Positions 26,866 through 34,940 of a DNA stretch of 64,000 bases are shown piece by piece. The notes beneath the pieces were generated by a model. It was not told the origin of the DNA and searched no databases. It saw only the letters and a program-made list of their open reading frames with translations. This DNA comes from Henriciella sp. Its GTDB lineage: Bacteria > Pseudomonadota > Alphaproteobacteria > Caulobacterales > Hyphomonadaceae. The DNA lies in assembly GCA_021776655.1 (NCBI GenBank), contig JAJFFK010000002.1, positions 124,001 to 188,000 on the forward strand, given 5' to 3'. Position 1 is the first letter of the stretch. The number at the start of each line of letters is the position of its first letter. A program made the translations under genes and the position numbers.

Positions 26866-27662
26866 GCCGCCGCCGTAGACGCCAACAGAGACAGGCGATT
26901 ATCAATTTTGCGATGGTGCTCGCGATCATCGCAGGCATTATCTATATCGCCTATACGGTACGTCCCGCGCCGTTTGACGAGACCACGCTCTGCCTGATCT
27001 CTGACGATCTGCCACCGCACACAGCGATCATTATCGACAAGACAGATGAGTATAGCGAGACCCAGGCCGATCTGATTGCTGACGTCATCCGGCGCACCCG
27101 TGAGCGGCTTGTGGTCGGGGAACGGATCACCCTGTTTGAACTTGATGCGCAAGGCCGGTTCGACCCGCGCGGTGAGATCTCGATGTGTAATCCGGGGCGT
27201 GGCAATCAGGTCAATCCGCTGTTTCGCAATCCGAAACAGATGGAGGACCGTTACGAGGAACAGTTCGCCGCGCCAATGGAAACCGTGCTGGCTGACCTCG
27301 TCGTGCCCAAAGAAGCGCCGAGCAGCCCAATCATGGAAGCCCTCGCCCGCCTCGCCCAGACCGAAGCTTTTTCAGACCGCGCGCCGCGCCGCCGCGTCGT
27401 CCTGATCTCTGACATGTTGCAGAACTCGGACGTGTTCAGCGCCTATGGCGGCGGCGGATCAATGCCGGAAGACATGCCAGACTGGGCCGACACAGTGGAC
27501 GCGATTACCAACCGGTTCGGTACCAGCCTGACCGGTGTCGAACTCGAAATCCGCCTGATCCCCCGCGACCGCTATGTCGACCTGCAACGCGGCGCGCTAA
27601 AAGAATACTGGAACAATGTTTTGGGCAACCTCGGCGTAACGGTCACCTGGCGCGACCTTTAA
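26862..27662 (+). CDS. Membrane-anchored VWA-like protein, second gene of the module
   Basis: A 266-residue protein with a basic cytoplasmic start (MSRRRRRQQRQ), one TM (FAMVLAIIAGIIYIAYTV, about 16-33) and an extracytoplasmic domain. The domain resembles a von Willebrand A fold: HTAIIIDKTDEYSETQADLI takes the position of the MIDAS strand and RRRVVLISDMLQNSD that of a later strand. The DxSxS motif is degenerate (DKTDEYS), so metal binding is uncertain. Translation is coupled to the four-TM gene through an ATGA overlap. No family name is recognised and the role is unknown. A complex sensing or remodelling the envelope is one possibility. Confidence 0.72.
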   Translation: MSRRRRRQQRQAIINFAMVLAIIAGIIYIAYTVRPAPFDETTLCLISDDLPPHTAIIIDKTDEYSETQADLIADVIRRTRERLVVGERITLFELDAQGRFDPRGEISMCNPGRGNQVNPLFRNPKQMEDRYEEQFAAPMETVLADLVVPKEAPSSPIMEALARLAQTEAFSDRAPRRRVVLISDMLQNSDVFSAYGGGGSMPEDMPDWADTVDAITNRFGTSLTGVELEIRLIPRDRYVDLQRGALKEYWNNVLGNLGVTVTWRDL

Positions 27663-27702
27663 AGACTGCTTCTGGTTAGGAGAGGGAGACATTGTTAGCG
27701 AC

Positions 27703-28497
27703 CTACTTTCCGATGACAACCAACCGGTTATTTTCATCCTGAAGCGGACGGGCATTCATCGGGAAAATCGCCTTGAATGCTGCGATCTGCTCAGCTGATG
27801 CTGTGATCGGCTCGCTCATCATGTGCCAGTTGACACCTTCCGAACATGGCGGCGTGGTGAGTGAGCCCATGAAGCGATAATACTTCTTGCTGGCAGGCAG
27901 CAGATTTGAGACATTGATAGTCTGCCCGCTAACGCTGTTTTCACCCTCGTTTGCTGGCATGTTTGCCCAGATATTTGCCAGCTCGGTATTGGCTGGGCCT
28001 TCTTTGAACATAACACCAACAACCGCCAGTTCACCTGCCTCAGATGCATGAACAAGGTGTAGTTCAAGTGGATAGGTCTCGCCCTTGATCGCGTATTCAC
28101 TACCTGTGTGGAAGTGGAATTGCAGCAGATTATAAGCTTTGCCATCAACGACCAATTGTCCGCCGCCCACCTGATCGGCTTGTATCGTGTGGCCATTATG
28201 GATGATCTTCATCGGCACCGATTGGTAGTTCAGCCCGAGAGCTGGGAGGTTAGCGGAAATATCAGCTTGAATGTTGAAGGGCGATTGTAACCTCCCCGTG
28301 GCACACGTCGCAAAATCATCAGATAGTTCAGCCCAATGGTCTGCGCCATGCGTGCCAGTATAGTCCCAATGCGGTTTTGTCATCTCGTCCGCGGCGGCGT
28401 GAGCATCATTGCTCACAGGCAAAACCTGGCAGCCTGCCAGCATGGCAAGACCGAATGAAGCCCCGATCAGAGGCATTGATATGTTTCTCGAAATCAT
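27703..28497 (-). CDS. Alpha-class carbonic anhydrase, lipoprotein
   Basis: Periplasmic enzyme interconverting CO2 and bicarbonate. A 264-residue protein with a lipobox (GLAMLAGCQ) giving a lipidated Cys near residue 23. The fold starts with HWDYTGTHGADHWAELS. Zinc ligands are the three His in QFHFHTGSE and ELHLVHASE. MGSLTTPPCSEGVNWHMMSE is the substrate-pocket signature. Alpha-type enzymes in proteobacteria are typically periplasmic. It diverges from an ArsR-family regulator over a 138-base region with repeated TTGCA motifs, which suggests regulation by that protein. Confidence 0.95.
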   Translation of the reverse strand: MISRNISMPLIGASFGLAMLAGCQVLPVSNDAHAAADEMTKPHWDYTGTHGADHWAELSDDFATCATGRLQSPFNIQADISANLPALGLNYQSVPMKIIHNGHTIQADQVGGGQLVVDGKAYNLLQFHFHTGSEYAIKGETYPLELHLVHASEAGELAVVGVMFKEGPANTELANIWANMPANEGENSVSGQTINVSNLLPASKKYYRFMGSLTTPPCSEGVNWHMMSEPITASAEQIAAFKAIFPMNARPLQDENNRLVVIGK

Positions 28498-28542
28498 AGG
28501 GAGCTCCAGCTAGGTTTAGTTGATTATCTGGTATTCATATAA

Positions 28543-28574
28543 TTGCATATGTGCAAGTATTTGCAGGTTTGCAA
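28543..28574. promoter_or_regulatory. Candidate operator: repeated TTGCA/TGCAA motifs between carbonic anhydrase and arsR
   Basis: The divergent intergenic region contains TTGCATATGTGCAA (28543-28556), a perfect 5-base inverted repeat with a 4-base spacer. A second pair follows at TTGCAGGTTTGCAA (28561-28574), where the arms lie in direct orientation. ArsR-family repressors bind short dyads of this kind, and the location between the divergent genes fits control of both. No binding data exist here; this is an inference from arrangement. Confidence 0.5.
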
Positions 28575-28635
28575 GTCACTATATTTTTACTGACTCACGC
28601 CTTATGCTATCACGGTTCCCAACGCCGGAGTAAAC

Positions 28636-28980
28636 ATGCCCAGCCGACAAGTCGTTGCCAAGGAATTAGCCGAAATCTTTGGATTATTGGCACACCCTGA
28701 CAGGATCAGGATGATTGAGGAACTACGCCTCGGCGAAAAAGATGTCACCGAACTCGCCAAGGCGTTGAGTCTTGCACCTCCGCGCGTTTCCCAGCATTTG
28801 CGCCTGCTGCGAACACAACATATTGTCACAGAGCGCAGGGATGGTCGTCACCATTTCTATCATCTCAATACCCCCGACATGGCGACATGGATTGTCCACG
28901 GATTGGCATTCATAGAGCAGCGGATCGCAAACGTATCCAAGGCAAACATCAAGGCTGCACGTCGGTTGTGGTCTGAATAG
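28636..28980 (+). CDS. ArsR-family transcriptional regulator
   Basis: A 114-residue winged-helix regulator. The HTH region runs IFGLLAHPDRIRMIEELRLG, then DVTELAKALSLAPPRVSQHL (recognition helix) and the wing REDGRHHFYHLN-like stretch. The classic metal-binding ELCVCDL motif is absent, so it may sense something other than arsenic. CCGGAG precedes the ATG by 5-6 bases. It diverges from the alpha-carbonic anhydrase gene across TTGCA repeats, so its likely target is that gene. Confidence 0.88.
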   Translation: MPSRQVVAKELAEIFGLLAHPDRIRMIEELRLGEKDVTELAKALSLAPPRVSQHLRLLRTQHIVTERRDGRHHFYHLNTPDMATWIVHGLAFIEQRIANVSKANIKAARRLWSE

Positions 28981-29058
28981 GCTAGCAGTCCGCATCGAGC
29001 CCACACATCTCCCCAATACAGCTTGGCCATTCCGCCCGCTTGCCGCTAGACTCCGCGC

Positions 29059-30402
29059 ATGACCGAATCCCTCTCTACGCCTGAAACCATTTACGCCAAG
29101 CCTGCCGAATGGGTGGCGCAGGGCGCGGGTGCGCAGGGTAATCTGTTTCTGACCGGACGTGCCGGGACGGGGAAAACCACGATGCTGCGCCAGTTCATGG
29201 CAGAGGCCGGTGATAGCGCCATCGTGCTTGCCCCGACAGGCGTTGCGGCGATGAATGCCGGCGGGCAAACGCTACATAGTTTCTTCAAATTCCCGCCGCG
29301 CCTGATCGAGCCGCAAGACGTCAAGCGCCTGCGCACGGCGCGCCTGATGAAGACCATCGACACGCTGATCATTGACGAGATTTCGATGGTCCGCGCCGAC
29401 ATGCTCGACGCCATTGACCGCAGCCTGAAGCTTAACCGCGCCAGCAAACGCCCATTTGGCGGCGTGCGAATGATCCTCGCGGGCGATCTGCACCAATTGC
29501 CGCCCGTGGTGCGCGGCGAAGAGGTCGAGATATTGCAAACACGCTATGGCGGCTCTTACTTTTTCAACGCGCCCGCGTTCAAGGAGGCCGAGTTTGCGCT
29601 GTTGGCGCTAAAACACGTCTTCCGCCAGGCCGACCCGCGCTTTCTGGCGCTGCTCGGCAGCTTGCGCAAAGGCCGCGTCACCCCGGCCGATGCCTCAATT
29701 CTCGACTCTATTGTCAGCTCCCGCAGCGCCACCGATGCCAGCGAAACCCATGTCGTGCTGACCCCCAACAATGCCAATGCTTACCGCATCAACCGCGCCC
29801 GCCTCGACGACCTGCCCGGCAAGGAGCACGTCTTCGAAGCCACAATTCAAGGTACATTTGACGAGAAAACCTACCCCACCGAAGCCGACCTGGAACTGAA
29901 AGAAGGCGCGCGGGTGATGCTGATCAAGAACGACCCGGAAGGGCGCTGGGTCAATGGCTCACTGTGCACAGTGTCGGGCTTTAGTGGCCGCAATGTTGTG
30001 GTCGATCTCGATGGCCACTCCTATGAGATCGAACCGGCAGCGTGGGAGAAGTATAAATACGCCCTCGATAATGAGACCAAGAAAGTCTCACGCGAGGTTG
30101 TCGGGACATTCAAACAGATGCCGCTACGCCTCGCCTATGCCGTGACCATTCACAAGGCGCAGGGGCTGACGCTGGAAAAAGTCTTCATCGACTTTGATCG
30201 CGGCATGTTCGCCCACGGTCAGGCCTATGTCGCTTTCTCACGCGCGCGCAGCCTCGATGGCCTTGAAATCTCCCGCCCCTTGCGTCCGCGCGATCTGGTC
30301 ATGGATCGCGGTGCCTTCGCTTTTGGCAAACTCGACACGCTGGAAGACACTGACGCTTACCTTCTGGCCAAATTCGCCAAGGCTGATGACGCATTGGTTT
30401 AG
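29059..30402 (+). CDS. PIF1-like SF1B DNA helicase
   Basis: A 447-residue ATP-dependent 5'-3' helicase of the PIF1/RRM3 type. Walker A is TGRAGTGKTTMLRQF (about 32-46), motif Ia LAPTGVAAMNAGGQTLHSFF, Walker B IDEISMVRADMLDAID, and motif III ILAGDLHQLPPV. The C-terminal motifs are AYAVTIHKAQGLTLEKVFID and AYVAFSRARSLDGL. Related helicases resolve G-quadruplexes and forked DNA. It stands alone; the 3' end overlaps the convergent M24 peptidase by 4 bases. No HRDC domain is present. Confidence 0.93.
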   Translation: MTESLSTPETIYAKPAEWVAQGAGAQGNLFLTGRAGTGKTTMLRQFMAEAGDSAIVLAPTGVAAMNAGGQTLHSFFKFPPRLIEPQDVKRLRTARLMKTIDTLIIDEISMVRADMLDAIDRSLKLNRASKRPFGGVRMILAGDLHQLPPVVRGEEVEILQTRYGGSYFFNAPAFKEAEFALLALKHVFRQADPRFLALLGSLRKGRVTPADASILDSIVSSRSATDASETHVVLTPNNANAYRINRARLDDLPGKEHVFEATIQGTFDEKTYPTEADLELKEGARVMLIKNDPEGRWVNGSLCTVSGFSGRNVVVDLDGHSYEIEPAAWEKYKYALDNETKKVSREVVGTFKQMPLRLAYAVTIHKAQGLTLEKVFIDFDRGMFAHGQAYVAFSRARSLDGLEISRPLRPRDLVMDRGAFAFGKLDTLEDTDAYLLAKFAKADDALV

Positions 30403-31271
30403 GCTTCAGCCGCCTGCGGACTGTAGCTTTCACCCGCTGCGATCTGGGCCCATTGGCGTACATGTGGCGGGGTCTCATCGAGCCAGTAAGCCTTGCCCTT
30501 ATCGATGACCAGAATCTCTTCCCATTTCGCCCCGACGCCGTCTTTACCGGCATGCGGCTCAACCAGCCATAGCCCGTCATGCGGCGCGTGATCGGACGCG
30601 GGCGAATTATTCCATAGCGGCGACCGGCGTCCGAACGGGCCATTCGCCAGCTTATCTTTCATCCCGAACCAGGCCAGCGCAAAGCCGTCAAACCCTTGCG
30701 CTTTCCATGAGACACGCAGCGGCGACAGCTTCACCGCGCGGTGTCCGAGCACTTTACCGGGATGCTTTTGGTGCGCCGGTTGATAATTCAGCTCGTCGAA
30801 CCGCGCGACGACAGTGTCGGCGATGGCTTTGAACGTCTTGTCCTGATTGACCGCATCGCAGATCGAGCTGCGAAACTCCGCCAGATTGGCCATCATCTCA
30901 CGGTGGGCCGGGTTTTCGCCAAAGCAGAACGAGTAAGACGTATCGACCAGATAACCGCTCTGATGGATTGGCGCGCAGTCCATGATGATGCTGTCGCCGG
31001 GTTTCAGGCCCTTGGATTTCGGGAAGAAATGCCCAATCGTCCATTTACCGGGCAGCGCTGTGCGCTCACCAAACAAGACAACGGGCAGATGGAAGAATGA
31101 CGTGAAACCGGCGGCGCGGTAACGTTTGAACAGCCTGTTGCCAACCTCCTTTTCGGTCTCGCCCTCTTTCAATTGCGCGGCGGTATCCTCCAGAATTGCA
31201 AACGAGATGCGCTGCAACTCGCGAAACCGCGCCAGCGCGCCGTCTGAAAATGATTTGGTTTTGACCAACAT
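30399..31271 (-). CDS. M24-family metallopeptidase-like protein
   Basis: A 290-residue protein with the pita-bread fold of the Xaa-Pro aminopeptidase/methionine aminopeptidase family. Likely metal-ligand regions are DSIIMDCAPIHQSGYLVDTS (the Asp pair), then VLGHRAVKL for the His, and WLVEPHAGKDGVGAKWEEIL for a late Glu pair. It lacks the N-terminal creatinase-like domain, so it is a short form; substrate is not known. It is the only gene on its strand between the helicase and the small membrane protein. Confidence 0.82.
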   Translation of the reverse strand: MLVKTKSFSDGALARFRELQRISFAILEDTAAQLKEGETEKEVGNRLFKRYRAAGFTSFFHLPVVLFGERTALPGKWTIGHFFPKSKGLKPGDSIIMDCAPIHQSGYLVDTSYSFCFGENPAHREMMANLAEFRSSICDAVNQDKTFKAIADTVVARFDELNYQPAHQKHPGKVLGHRAVKLSPLRVSWKAQGFDGFALAWFGMKDKLANGPFGRRSPLWNNSPASDHAPHDGLWLVEPHAGKDGVGAKWEEILVIDKGKAYWLDETPPHVRQWAQIAAGESYSPQAAEA

Positions 31272-31436
31272 ATCTAATCCGCCTGTTTGATGCCCCTATG
31301 TGACGGTGCACAGCGGCGCTGTCAAAAGTTCGGGGCAATTTCGACGCTGCCAAGCATCACTCGCGCCGACCAAACGCGAGATTGCAAACACCGCCCTGAC
31401 ATGGCTAGATGTAATGACGCAGAAGGAGATTGATAG

Positions 31437-31673
31437 ATGGTCGTACTCGCATTGAAATGGATGACCATAGCTCTTGTCATTTTGACCGGGTTTAGCGCCC
31501 TGACGGCGGTCTATGGATATTATCAGTTAAACATGGGGGCTTGTAGCGGCGGCTGCGACGCCATCAACACGTATACCGCTTATATGTATGTCGGCCTGAC
31601 CGGCCTGTTCGGCTTCGGCATGTCCGCCCTCGCCGCGCACATGATCGGAAGATGGTTCAAATCAATGGATTAG
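31437..31673 (+). CDS. Small two-TM membrane protein
   Basis: A 78-residue protein with two hydrophobic segments (MTIALVILTGFSALTAVYGY and TAYMYVGLTGLFGFGMSALA) joined by a short loop with two Cys (GACSGGCDAIN), which could make a disulfide or bind metal. AAGGAG lies about 7 bases before the ATG, supporting expression. No family is recognised. Its 3' end is 9 bases from a large palindromic repeat that could fold as a terminator or processing hairpin. Confidence 0.7.
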   Translation: MVVLALKWMTIALVILTGFSALTAVYGYYQLNMGACSGGCDAINTYTAYMYVGLTGLFGFGMSALAAHMIGRWFKSMD

Positions 31674-31682
31674 GCCAGCCAA

Positions 31683-31770
31683 TAGCCTCATCTTAGAGCT
31701 TGTCGAAGGATAAAGGGACACCGGACGTTATGCCCGCCTCTTATCCTTCGACAGGCTCAGGATGAGGCTA
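31683..31770. repeat. REP-like palindromic repeat, left copy
   Basis: A hairpin whose arms (31683-31713 and 31741-31770) are complementary apart from a few mismatches, built around the motif CCTTCGACAGGCTCAGGATG and its complement. Bases 31720-31769 occur again in inverted orientation at 32181-32230 with a single mismatch. Such intergenic palindromes are widespread in alphaproteobacteria. This copy lies just downstream of the GIY-YIG gene on the other strand. Confidence 0.85.
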
Positions 31771-31784
31771 TTGGGGCTCAGGCT

Positions 31785-32108
31785 CTAAGATGAGGGACGA
31801 GGAGAGTTCGGTTTAGCGTTGGAGAGCTCAACAATGCGCGCATAATCCCCGACAATCAGGGCCTCTTTCTTGGCACGCGTCCAACCTTTCAAGCGGCGCT
31901 CACAGGCTATAGCATCCGTGATCATCGGAAAATGTTCGGACCAGACCAACTCCACGGGCCTTCCCCGATATGTCCAGGCCTTCTTACGATAACCCGAATT
32001 ATGCTCTTCAACGCGAACCTGTAAGTCAACTCCTCGGTGCGAACCGATATAGTAAGCACCATCGGCGCATTGCAGCATATATACAAAAGCGCCACTCAGA
32101 TAATTCAT
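31785..32108 (-). CDS. GIY-YIG nuclease family protein
   Basis: A 107-residue single-domain GIY-YIG endonuclease-like protein. The signature is FVYMLQCADGAYYIGSHRGV (about 8-27), then the Arg in QVRVEEHNSG and the Glu in AIACERRLKGWTRAKKEALI. The start is placed at 32108; the frame continues upstream only through the palindromic repeat at 32181-32230, which is not coding. Similar small GIY-YIG genes are common next to repeats. The gene is bracketed by inverted copies of the same 50-base repeat, so a role in repeat movement or repair is possible, though unproven. Confidence 0.85.
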   Translation of the reverse strand: MNYLSGAFVYMLQCADGAYYIGSHRGVDLQVRVEEHNSGYRKKAWTYRGRPVELVWSEHFPMITDAIACERRLKGWTRAKKEALIVGDYARIVELSNAKPNSPRPSS

Positions 32109-32180
32109 AGCCAATGCTAACCGCGCTCTAATCCAGAATGCAAGATTAAGTGCCAGAACCAACTTTACGAAAACCCCACC

Positions 32181-32230
32181 AGCCTCATCCTGAGCCTGTC
32201 GAAGGATAAGAGGCGGGCGTAACGTCCGGT
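32181..32230. repeat. REP-like repeat, right inverted copy
   Basis: Reverse complement of bases 31720-31769, matching at 49 of 50 positions (the single difference is in the GTTA[T/C]GCCC stretch). Together with the left copy it forms inverted repeats around the GIY-YIG gene, the whole unit spanning about 550 bases. Confidence 0.85.
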
Positions 32231-32252
32231 ACCTGCTAATCCGCAAAGGCGA

Positions 32253-32492
32253 CTACGCCAGTCGTGAAATTTCTTCGCGCAGATTGCGGTCACCATCCAT
32301 GGTGATTTTTTCGAGCACTTTCACGCGCTCACGCAGTCGATCAACTTCGCGTTCCGTATCCGCCATGCGCAGACGCGTTTCGGCATCAGCGCCTGAGTTT
32401 GCCCTTGTCTCAAGCCAGGTCTTTACGACCCCTGCCCCAACTGCGATTAGCACAATCAGTACAACCATTGTGAACGGGCTATCAATGTTCAT
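32253..32492 (-). CDS. PspB-like small membrane protein
   Basis: A 79-residue protein with one N-terminal TM (FTMVVLIVLIAVGAGVVKTW, about 7-26) and a heptad-rich cytoplasmic helix DTEREVDRLRERVKVLEKIT, ending NLREEISRLA. This is the layout of PspB, which relays envelope stress with PspC. It is outside the psp operon, which has another PspB-like gene at 36953-37225. It could be a paralogue or just a generic coiled-coil membrane protein. AAGGAG is about 9 bases before the ATG. It is next to dut on the same strand. Confidence 0.68.
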   Translation of the reverse strand: MNIDSPFTMVVLIVLIAVGAGVVKTWLETRANSGADAETRLRMADTEREVDRLRERVKVLEKITMDGDRNLREEISRLA

Positions 32493-32573
32493 TGGGCGTA
32501 GTCTCCTTGCTGCGTCTTATTGTAATTCGATATATGAGACTATCACGATTGTAATACAAGGACCAGCCGGTGA

Positions 32574-33029
32574 TTAGCGCCCGGTACTGCCAAATCCACC
32601 AGCGCCGCGGGCCGTATCATCCAAACTGTCAACTTCGTCCCAGACAATCCGCGTCACGGGTGCCAAGACCATCTGGCCAATCCGCTCGCCGCGCTTGATC
32701 GTGAACGCCTCTGTCCCGTGATTGATCAGGATGACTTTCAGTTCGCCGCGATAATCGCTATCGATGGTCCCCGGCGCATTGAGACAGGTCAGCCCATGCT
32801 TGGCCGCCAGACCAGATCGTGGTCGCATCTGGATCTCGAACCCTTCCGGGATCGCCACGCTGAGGCCCGTCGGCACCATGTCGCGCTGTCCCGGTGCCAG
32901 CACAATCGGCTCGCCCTCCGGCACAGCGGCGCGCACATCCATCCCGGCGGCTCCCAAACTCTCATAGGCGGGCAGGTCCAGCCCCTCAAAATGGGCCAGT
33001 GGGCGAACGGAAACGGTGATATCGGTCAT
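32574..33029 (-). CDS. dut: dUTP diphosphatase
   Basis: Hydrolyses dUTP to dUMP, keeping uracil out of DNA and feeding dTMP synthesis. The 151-residue trimeric dUTPase shows the five motifs: [10 protein letters not shown] (1), [11 protein letters not shown] (2), [20 protein letters not shown] (3), [12 protein letters not shown] (4) and the P-loop-like [10 protein letters not shown] at the C-terminus (5). In many alphaproteobacteria dut neighbours coaBC; here a hypothetical gene lies between them. Confidence 0.97.
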   Translation of the reverse strand: MTDITVSVRPLAHFEGLDLPAYESLGAAGMDVRAAVPEGEPIVLAPGQRDMVPTGLSVAIPEGFEIQMRPRSGLAAKHGLTCLNAPGTIDSDYRGELKVILINHGTEAFTIKRGERIGQMVLAPVTRIVWDEVDSLDDTARGAGGFGSTGR

Positions 33030-33092
33030 TGTGCCACTGCGCGAGAGTCGGGCGCTCGAGTCAAGCTTGCCCCGTCTTCTAGGCCCAAAAAT

Positions 33093-33503
33093 CTACAAAT
33101 ATATCGCCAGAATGATCGAGATACTCGATATGACCAGAGACAAAGCGGCAAGCCGCGATGAAATGACAAACCGTTTCCGGCTATCCTGTAAATCGGCCAG
33201 TACGGAGGCCAGAAGCGGAAAATTGACGACATGATGATCCTGACCAACCCGGATATTGAAAAAACTCACATTGTCTCCGTCACCGGTAGATGAGCCGTAC
33301 TTGCCATTGAAGTGATAGTATAATCTACCGAAGATCAGGTCAGGGTCGCAATGAAATTTAGGCGCCAGACTATCAATATCAACCGGCATCCAAATCTTGT
33401 TGGAACGGATCTTGTTGTCTTCCGAATGGTCCGAGAACGCCCGTAAATATCGCCGGTAAATTTCATTCAGTAGGGTCTCGTCGGTTGGTATTGCGCGCGC
33501 CAT
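33093..33503 (-). CDS. Hypothetical protein with C-terminal membrane anchor
   Basis: A 136-residue protein of unknown family. It is hydrophilic for about 115 residues (RRYLRAFSDHSEDNKIRSNK, then FHCDPDLIFGRLYYHFNGKY) and ends with one TM (LAALSLVISSISIILAIYL). A tail-anchored cytoplasmic protein is a reasonable reading. It may be an accessory insertion, because it separates coaBC from dut, which are often adjacent; its sequence looks more AT-rich than its neighbours. No function is proposed. Confidence 0.65.
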   Translation of the reverse strand: MARAIPTDETLLNEIYRRYLRAFSDHSEDNKIRSNKIWMPVDIDSLAPKFHCDPDLIFGRLYYHFNGKYGSSTGDGDNVSFFNIRVGQDHHVVNFPLLASVLADLQDSRKRFVISSRLAALSLVISSISIILAIYL

Positions 33504-33555
33504 TCGGTCCCCTTTCGAGTCACATAATGGTCTGCGTCTAGCACAATTTAACGGT

Positions 33556-34806
33556 CTATTCAGCCGCTATTATATCCGCGCTATCGCGGCCAAACTTGTC
33601 GGCAATGCGTTGCACCAGACGTACCGCAACCTTGGCTTTGTCCATCCGGTCCCAGTGCTCAATTCCGCTTCGGGTGACCAGAGAGACCTCATTGTGCAAT
33701 CCACCCATGACATCGCCAGAGACATCATTGGCGACAATCCAGTCGCAGCGTTTTCGCTTCAGCTTCGCTTGCGCCAGTGTCTCAACATCATGGGTTTCCG
33801 CAGCAAAGCCGATAATCAGCGAAGGTCGGTTCTTTTTCTTGCGTGACAGCGTCGCCAGAATGTCCGGGTTTTCCGACAGTTCCAGCGCCGGATGCACCGC
33901 ATTGCCCGCTTCTTTCAGTTTCATCTTCTTGGCCGCGGCCCGGCTTGGACGCCAATCGGCCACAGCGGCAACCGCAACGAAGACATCTGCTGGCAGTGCT
34001 GTCTCACACGCCGTCATCATCTCACGCGCCGTTTCAATCGGGACCAGATCAACCCCGCGCGGACAGTCCAATGATACCGGGCCCGAGACCAGGGTCACCC
34101 GTGCGCCAGCTGCCGCCAGTGCATCTGCGATGGCATAGCCCTGACGCCCGCTGGAATGGTTGGACAGGAACCGCACCGGGTCGAGTGGCTCACGCGTCGG
34201 CCCAGCTGTAACCAGCGCATGACACCCGGCCAGTGGCTTGCCGCCAAATTCCAGCAAATCACTCGACTGGCCAAGCATGGCCTCAATCTGCGCCGCGATC
34301 GTCGCCACTTGCGGTAAACGCCCCGGACCAAACTCGCCGCACGCCATCATGCCCTCATCCGGGTCCATCACGGTCACACCGTCACTGCACAGGGTCGTAA
34401 CATTGCGCTGCGTCGCGGCATGCTGCCACATCCGTACATTCATCGCAGGCACCATCAGGACCGGCTTGTCGGTCGCCAGCAACGTGGTCGACGCGAGATC
34501 ATTGGCCAGCCCGCCCGCCGCCTTGGCCATCAGGTCAGCTGTGGCGGGACAAACAACCACCAGATCAGCTGAGCGCGAGAGCTCAATATGGCCCATCTCG
34601 GCCTCGTCATCGAGATCGAACAGTTGGGTAAAGCATTTTTCGCCAGACAGCGCCGAAACTGATAGCGGCGTAACGAACTCCTGGCCGCTACGCGTGACGA
34701 TACAACGGCTGTTAATGCCGCGCCGTGATAGCTCGCGGATCAGCTCCAGCGACTTGTACGCCGCGATGCCGCCCGCAATGATCAGTAAGATACGCTTATC
34801 ACTCAT
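33556..34806 (-). CDS. coaBC: Bifunctional phosphopantothenoylcysteine decarboxylase / phosphopantothenate-cysteine ligase
   Basis: Two consecutive steps of coenzyme A synthesis, in one 416-residue chain. The N-terminal flavoprotein decarboxylase (about 1-185) has [40 protein letters not shown] and the catalytic Cys region [12 protein letters not shown]. The C-terminal ligase (about 195-400) has [33 protein letters not shown] and [10 protein letters not shown]. The length and domain order are standard. Confidence 0.96.
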   Translation of the reverse strand: MSDKRILLIIAGGIAAYKSLELIRELSRRGINSRCIVTRSGQEFVTPLSVSALSGEKCFTQLFDLDDEAEMGHIELSRSADLVVVCPATADLMAKAAGGLANDLASTTLLATDKPVLMVPAMNVRMWQHAATQRNVTTLCSDGVTVMDPDEGMMACGEFGPGRLPQVATIAAQIEAMLGQSSDLLEFGGKPLAGCHALVTAGPTREPLDPVRFLSNHSSGRQGYAIADALAAAGARVTLVSGPVSLDCPRGVDLVPIETAREMMTACETALPADVFVAVAAVADWRPSRAAAKKMKLKEAGNAVHPALELSENPDILATLSRKKKNRPSLIIGFAAETHDVETLAQAKLKRKRCDWIVANDVSGDVMGGLHNEVSLVTRSGIEHWDRMDKAKVAVRLVQRIADKFGRDSADIIAAE

Positions 34807-34940
34807 AGGCCTCTACCAACTAGAACTCACCCTTTACCAAGCGAGTTTCGGGCCATTTAACCCGAAAGAGATAAAAAAACGACCACACAGATGCGTGAGA
34901 TTGCATCAAAACTGGAATATCCTTGATTGCAGCAGCGAAA

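Noticed and set aside
32109-32246. N-terminal extension of the GIY-YIG frame
   Set aside because: It reads through the inverted palindromic repeat; the GIY-YIG domain begins right after the Met at 32108.
34846-34867. Hairpin TTTCGGG/CCCGAAA near the coaBC start considered as a terminator
   Set aside because: The A/T run is on the wrong side for a terminator in either direction of interest. It may be an incidental palindrome.
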